Part shown: in pieces, positions 4,885 to 5,864 of the stretch
Layout of the letters: every line of letters starts with the position of its first letter
Position numbering within the stretch: the first letter of the stretch is position 1
Assembly (NCBI RefSeq): GCF_020216685.1
Contig: NZ_JAIWNS010000247.1
Span: forward strand, 1 to 5,864
DNA length: 5,864 bases
DNA from: Methanospirillum hungatei
Lineage (GTDB): Archaea; Halobacteriota; Methanomicrobia; Methanomicrobiales; Methanospirillaceae
Direction: 5' to 3'
Made by a program: the position numbers and the translations under genes
The notes under the pieces: generated by a model
The model's input: only the letters and a program-made list of their open reading frames with translations
Told to the model about the DNA's origin: nothing
The model's database searches: none

Positions 4885-5864
4885 ATGAATCATATGTGTA
4901 GGTTCCCATTTAGAATGGGATTATTACTTATTACAGTTCTTATACTCATTCCGTGTCCAATTTCAGCCGAATCACTCATCCATAATCTGGACGAAGAATC
5001 GAAACTATTTTTCAATGGGACTATTTATACGGAAGGTAGCACCAGTGTAGATAGTCTGCTCGTCAAGAATGGCGTAGTCCAGGCGTTAGGTATAGATCCT
5101 GCTGATGTTACGGATGCCAACAGAATCGATCTGAATGGAACATTCGTGTATCCAGGTTTTCATGATAGTCATGTTCACCTTGTTGAGGCAGGGTATGGAT
5201 TTAGCAGCGGGTGTTTCTTGTATGGGGCAACTAATGCAGATGCTATTTGTAAAATTGTCAAACCCATCGCAGATTCACTTCCACCTGGTGAACCAATGTT
5301 TGGAGGAGGTTTTTCCCTTGAAAATTATGACAACTGGTCACTGGAAGACAGAAATAAACTCGACCAGGTAACCGGGGACAGACCGGTATTTCTGGGCGAT
5401 CAACTCGGTCATAATGCCGTCGTAAATTCTGCTACCCTGAAACTTGCAAACATCACCGGACAGACGAATCCTCCACCGGGTGGAGTGATAATCAATGAAG
5501 ATGGAGAGCCCACCGGCATGCTCAGGGAATCTGCCATGACCCTTGTCGGAAACGTTCTTTTCGATATGTTCCCTGATACGATGATAGAAGCAGTATCGAA
5601 ACAGTTTCTTGATACGTGGGCATCATATGGGTATACTTCAATTAATGACCTGTCAGGTTTTTCCGGGGGGAGGATGCTCAAACCAGACATGTTAAGAAAG
5701 ATGGAGGAAGAAGGAAACCTCTCAATCAGGGTTAATTATCTGTATACACTGTTTTCTTTAAATGAGATGGATGATGCATTACAGTATCTCGGAAATGACA
5801 CTCCCATGGTCAGGTTTATTGGACTGAAGATCTTTGTTGATGGAGCGTATGCAGGAGGTCAGGC
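4885..5864 (+). CDS. Exported YtcJ-like amidohydrolase (family 3), 3' end outside window
   Basis: 326 complete codons are present and the frame is still open at the window edge; YtcJ-like enzymes are usually 500-600 residues. Residues 1-28 form a Sec signal peptide: a short basic start, the hydrophobic run GLLLITVLILI, and a likely cut after ISA (before Glu29). Cys24 follows Pro, so it is a poor lipobox. The mature part opens with FFNGTIYT and a small beta-domain, then PGFHDSHVHL (90-99) with metal-binding His96 and His98, then LGHNAVVNSATLKLANI, typical of family 3, and GLKIFVDGAY with Lys315 as the probable carboxylated metal-bridging lysine. Further metal ligands would lie downstream. The family hydrolyses amide or related C-N bonds in varied substrates; none can be named here. 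The ATG at 4885 gives the complete signal peptide; ATGs at 4894 and 4915 are alternatives. It is transcribed from its own promoter. Confidence 0.85.
   Translation, partial: MNHMCRFPFRMGLLLITVLILIPCPISAESLIHNLDEESKLFFNGTIYTEGSTSVDSLLVKNGVVQALGIDPADVTDANRIDLNGTFVYPGFHDSHVHLVEAGYGFSSGCFLYGATNADAICKIVKPIADSLPPGEPMFGGGFSLENYDNWSLEDRNKLDQVTGDRPVFLGDQLGHNAVVNSATLKLANITGQTNPPPGGVIINEDGEPTGMLRESAMTLVGNVLFDMFPDTMIEAVSKQFLDTWASYGYTSINDLSGFSGGRMLKPDMLRKMEEEGNLSIRVNYLYTLFSLNEMDDALQYLGNDTPMVRFIGLKIFVDGAYAGGQ

Noticed and set aside
4842..4901. A 19-codon leader peptide ahead of the amidohydrolase.
   Set aside because: There is no ribosome binding site and no regulatory codon pattern, it overlaps the next start, and it probably lies in the promoter itself.
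4876..4906. A direct repeat AGGTTCC (4876-4882 and 4900-4906) around the amidohydrolase start.
   Set aside because: Seven bases is within chance expectation, and the second copy encodes part of the signal peptide.
5135..5371. A 78-codon plus-strand open frame within the amidohydrolase gene in another frame.
   Set aside because: The amidohydrolase frame carries the HxH and other family motifs across this region; this one is a shadow.

Overview
The window reads as chromosomal DNA from a moderately AT-rich methanogenic archaeon. The order Methanomicrobiales, and a Methanospirillum-like genome, are my best guess from gene content and style; this was not confirmed by any search. The support is a PEGA-repeat surface protein, a TrmB-type regulator, a rubredoxin domain with classical ligand spacing, AT-rich intergenic DNA with archaeal-type TATA boxes about 25-30 bases upstream of start codons, several genes without a good ribosome binding site (suggesting leaderless transcripts), and T-tract terminators. 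No tRNA, rRNA, CRISPR array, transposase or integrase was seen.

Layout. (1) Positions 2-1096 (+) hold the C-terminal part of a multi-repeat PEGA protein whose start lies outside the window. (2) Positions 1097-1353 are the gap between convergent genes, with a 9-bp hairpin terminator that can serve both strands. (3) Positions 1354-2199 (-) encode a TrmB-family regulator. (4) It is divergent from a small gene at 2263-2676 (+) that matches the limonene-1,2-epoxide hydrolase (LEH) family, including nearly all active-site residues. The 63-base gap must contain both promoters. (5) Positions 2677-2910 are non-coding, with inverted repeats and a strong TATA box bracketed by a perfect 6-bp inverted repeat. 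(6) Positions 2911-4686 (+) encode a complete rubredoxin domain fused to a pyruvate oxidase/acetolactate synthase-type thiamine-diphosphate (ThDP) enzyme. (7) Positions 4687-4884 hold a terminator and a new promoter. (8) Positions 4885-5864 (+) are the start of an exported, YtcJ-like amidohydrolase that runs off the window.

How the genes may work together. The divergent arrangement suggests that the TrmB-like protein controls the LEH-like gene, itself, or both; this is inference. The rubredoxin-ThDP fusion has its own promoter and probable operator. Its catalytic part resembles E. coli PoxB to near the end but lacks PoxB's C-terminal membrane-binding tail and carries rubredoxin at the N-terminus instead. 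This suggests a 2-oxoacid oxidase that passes electrons to an iron-sulfur-type carrier rather than to membrane quinone. That is the most interesting idea in the window. The PEGA protein and the amidohydrolase look like separate cell-surface functions.
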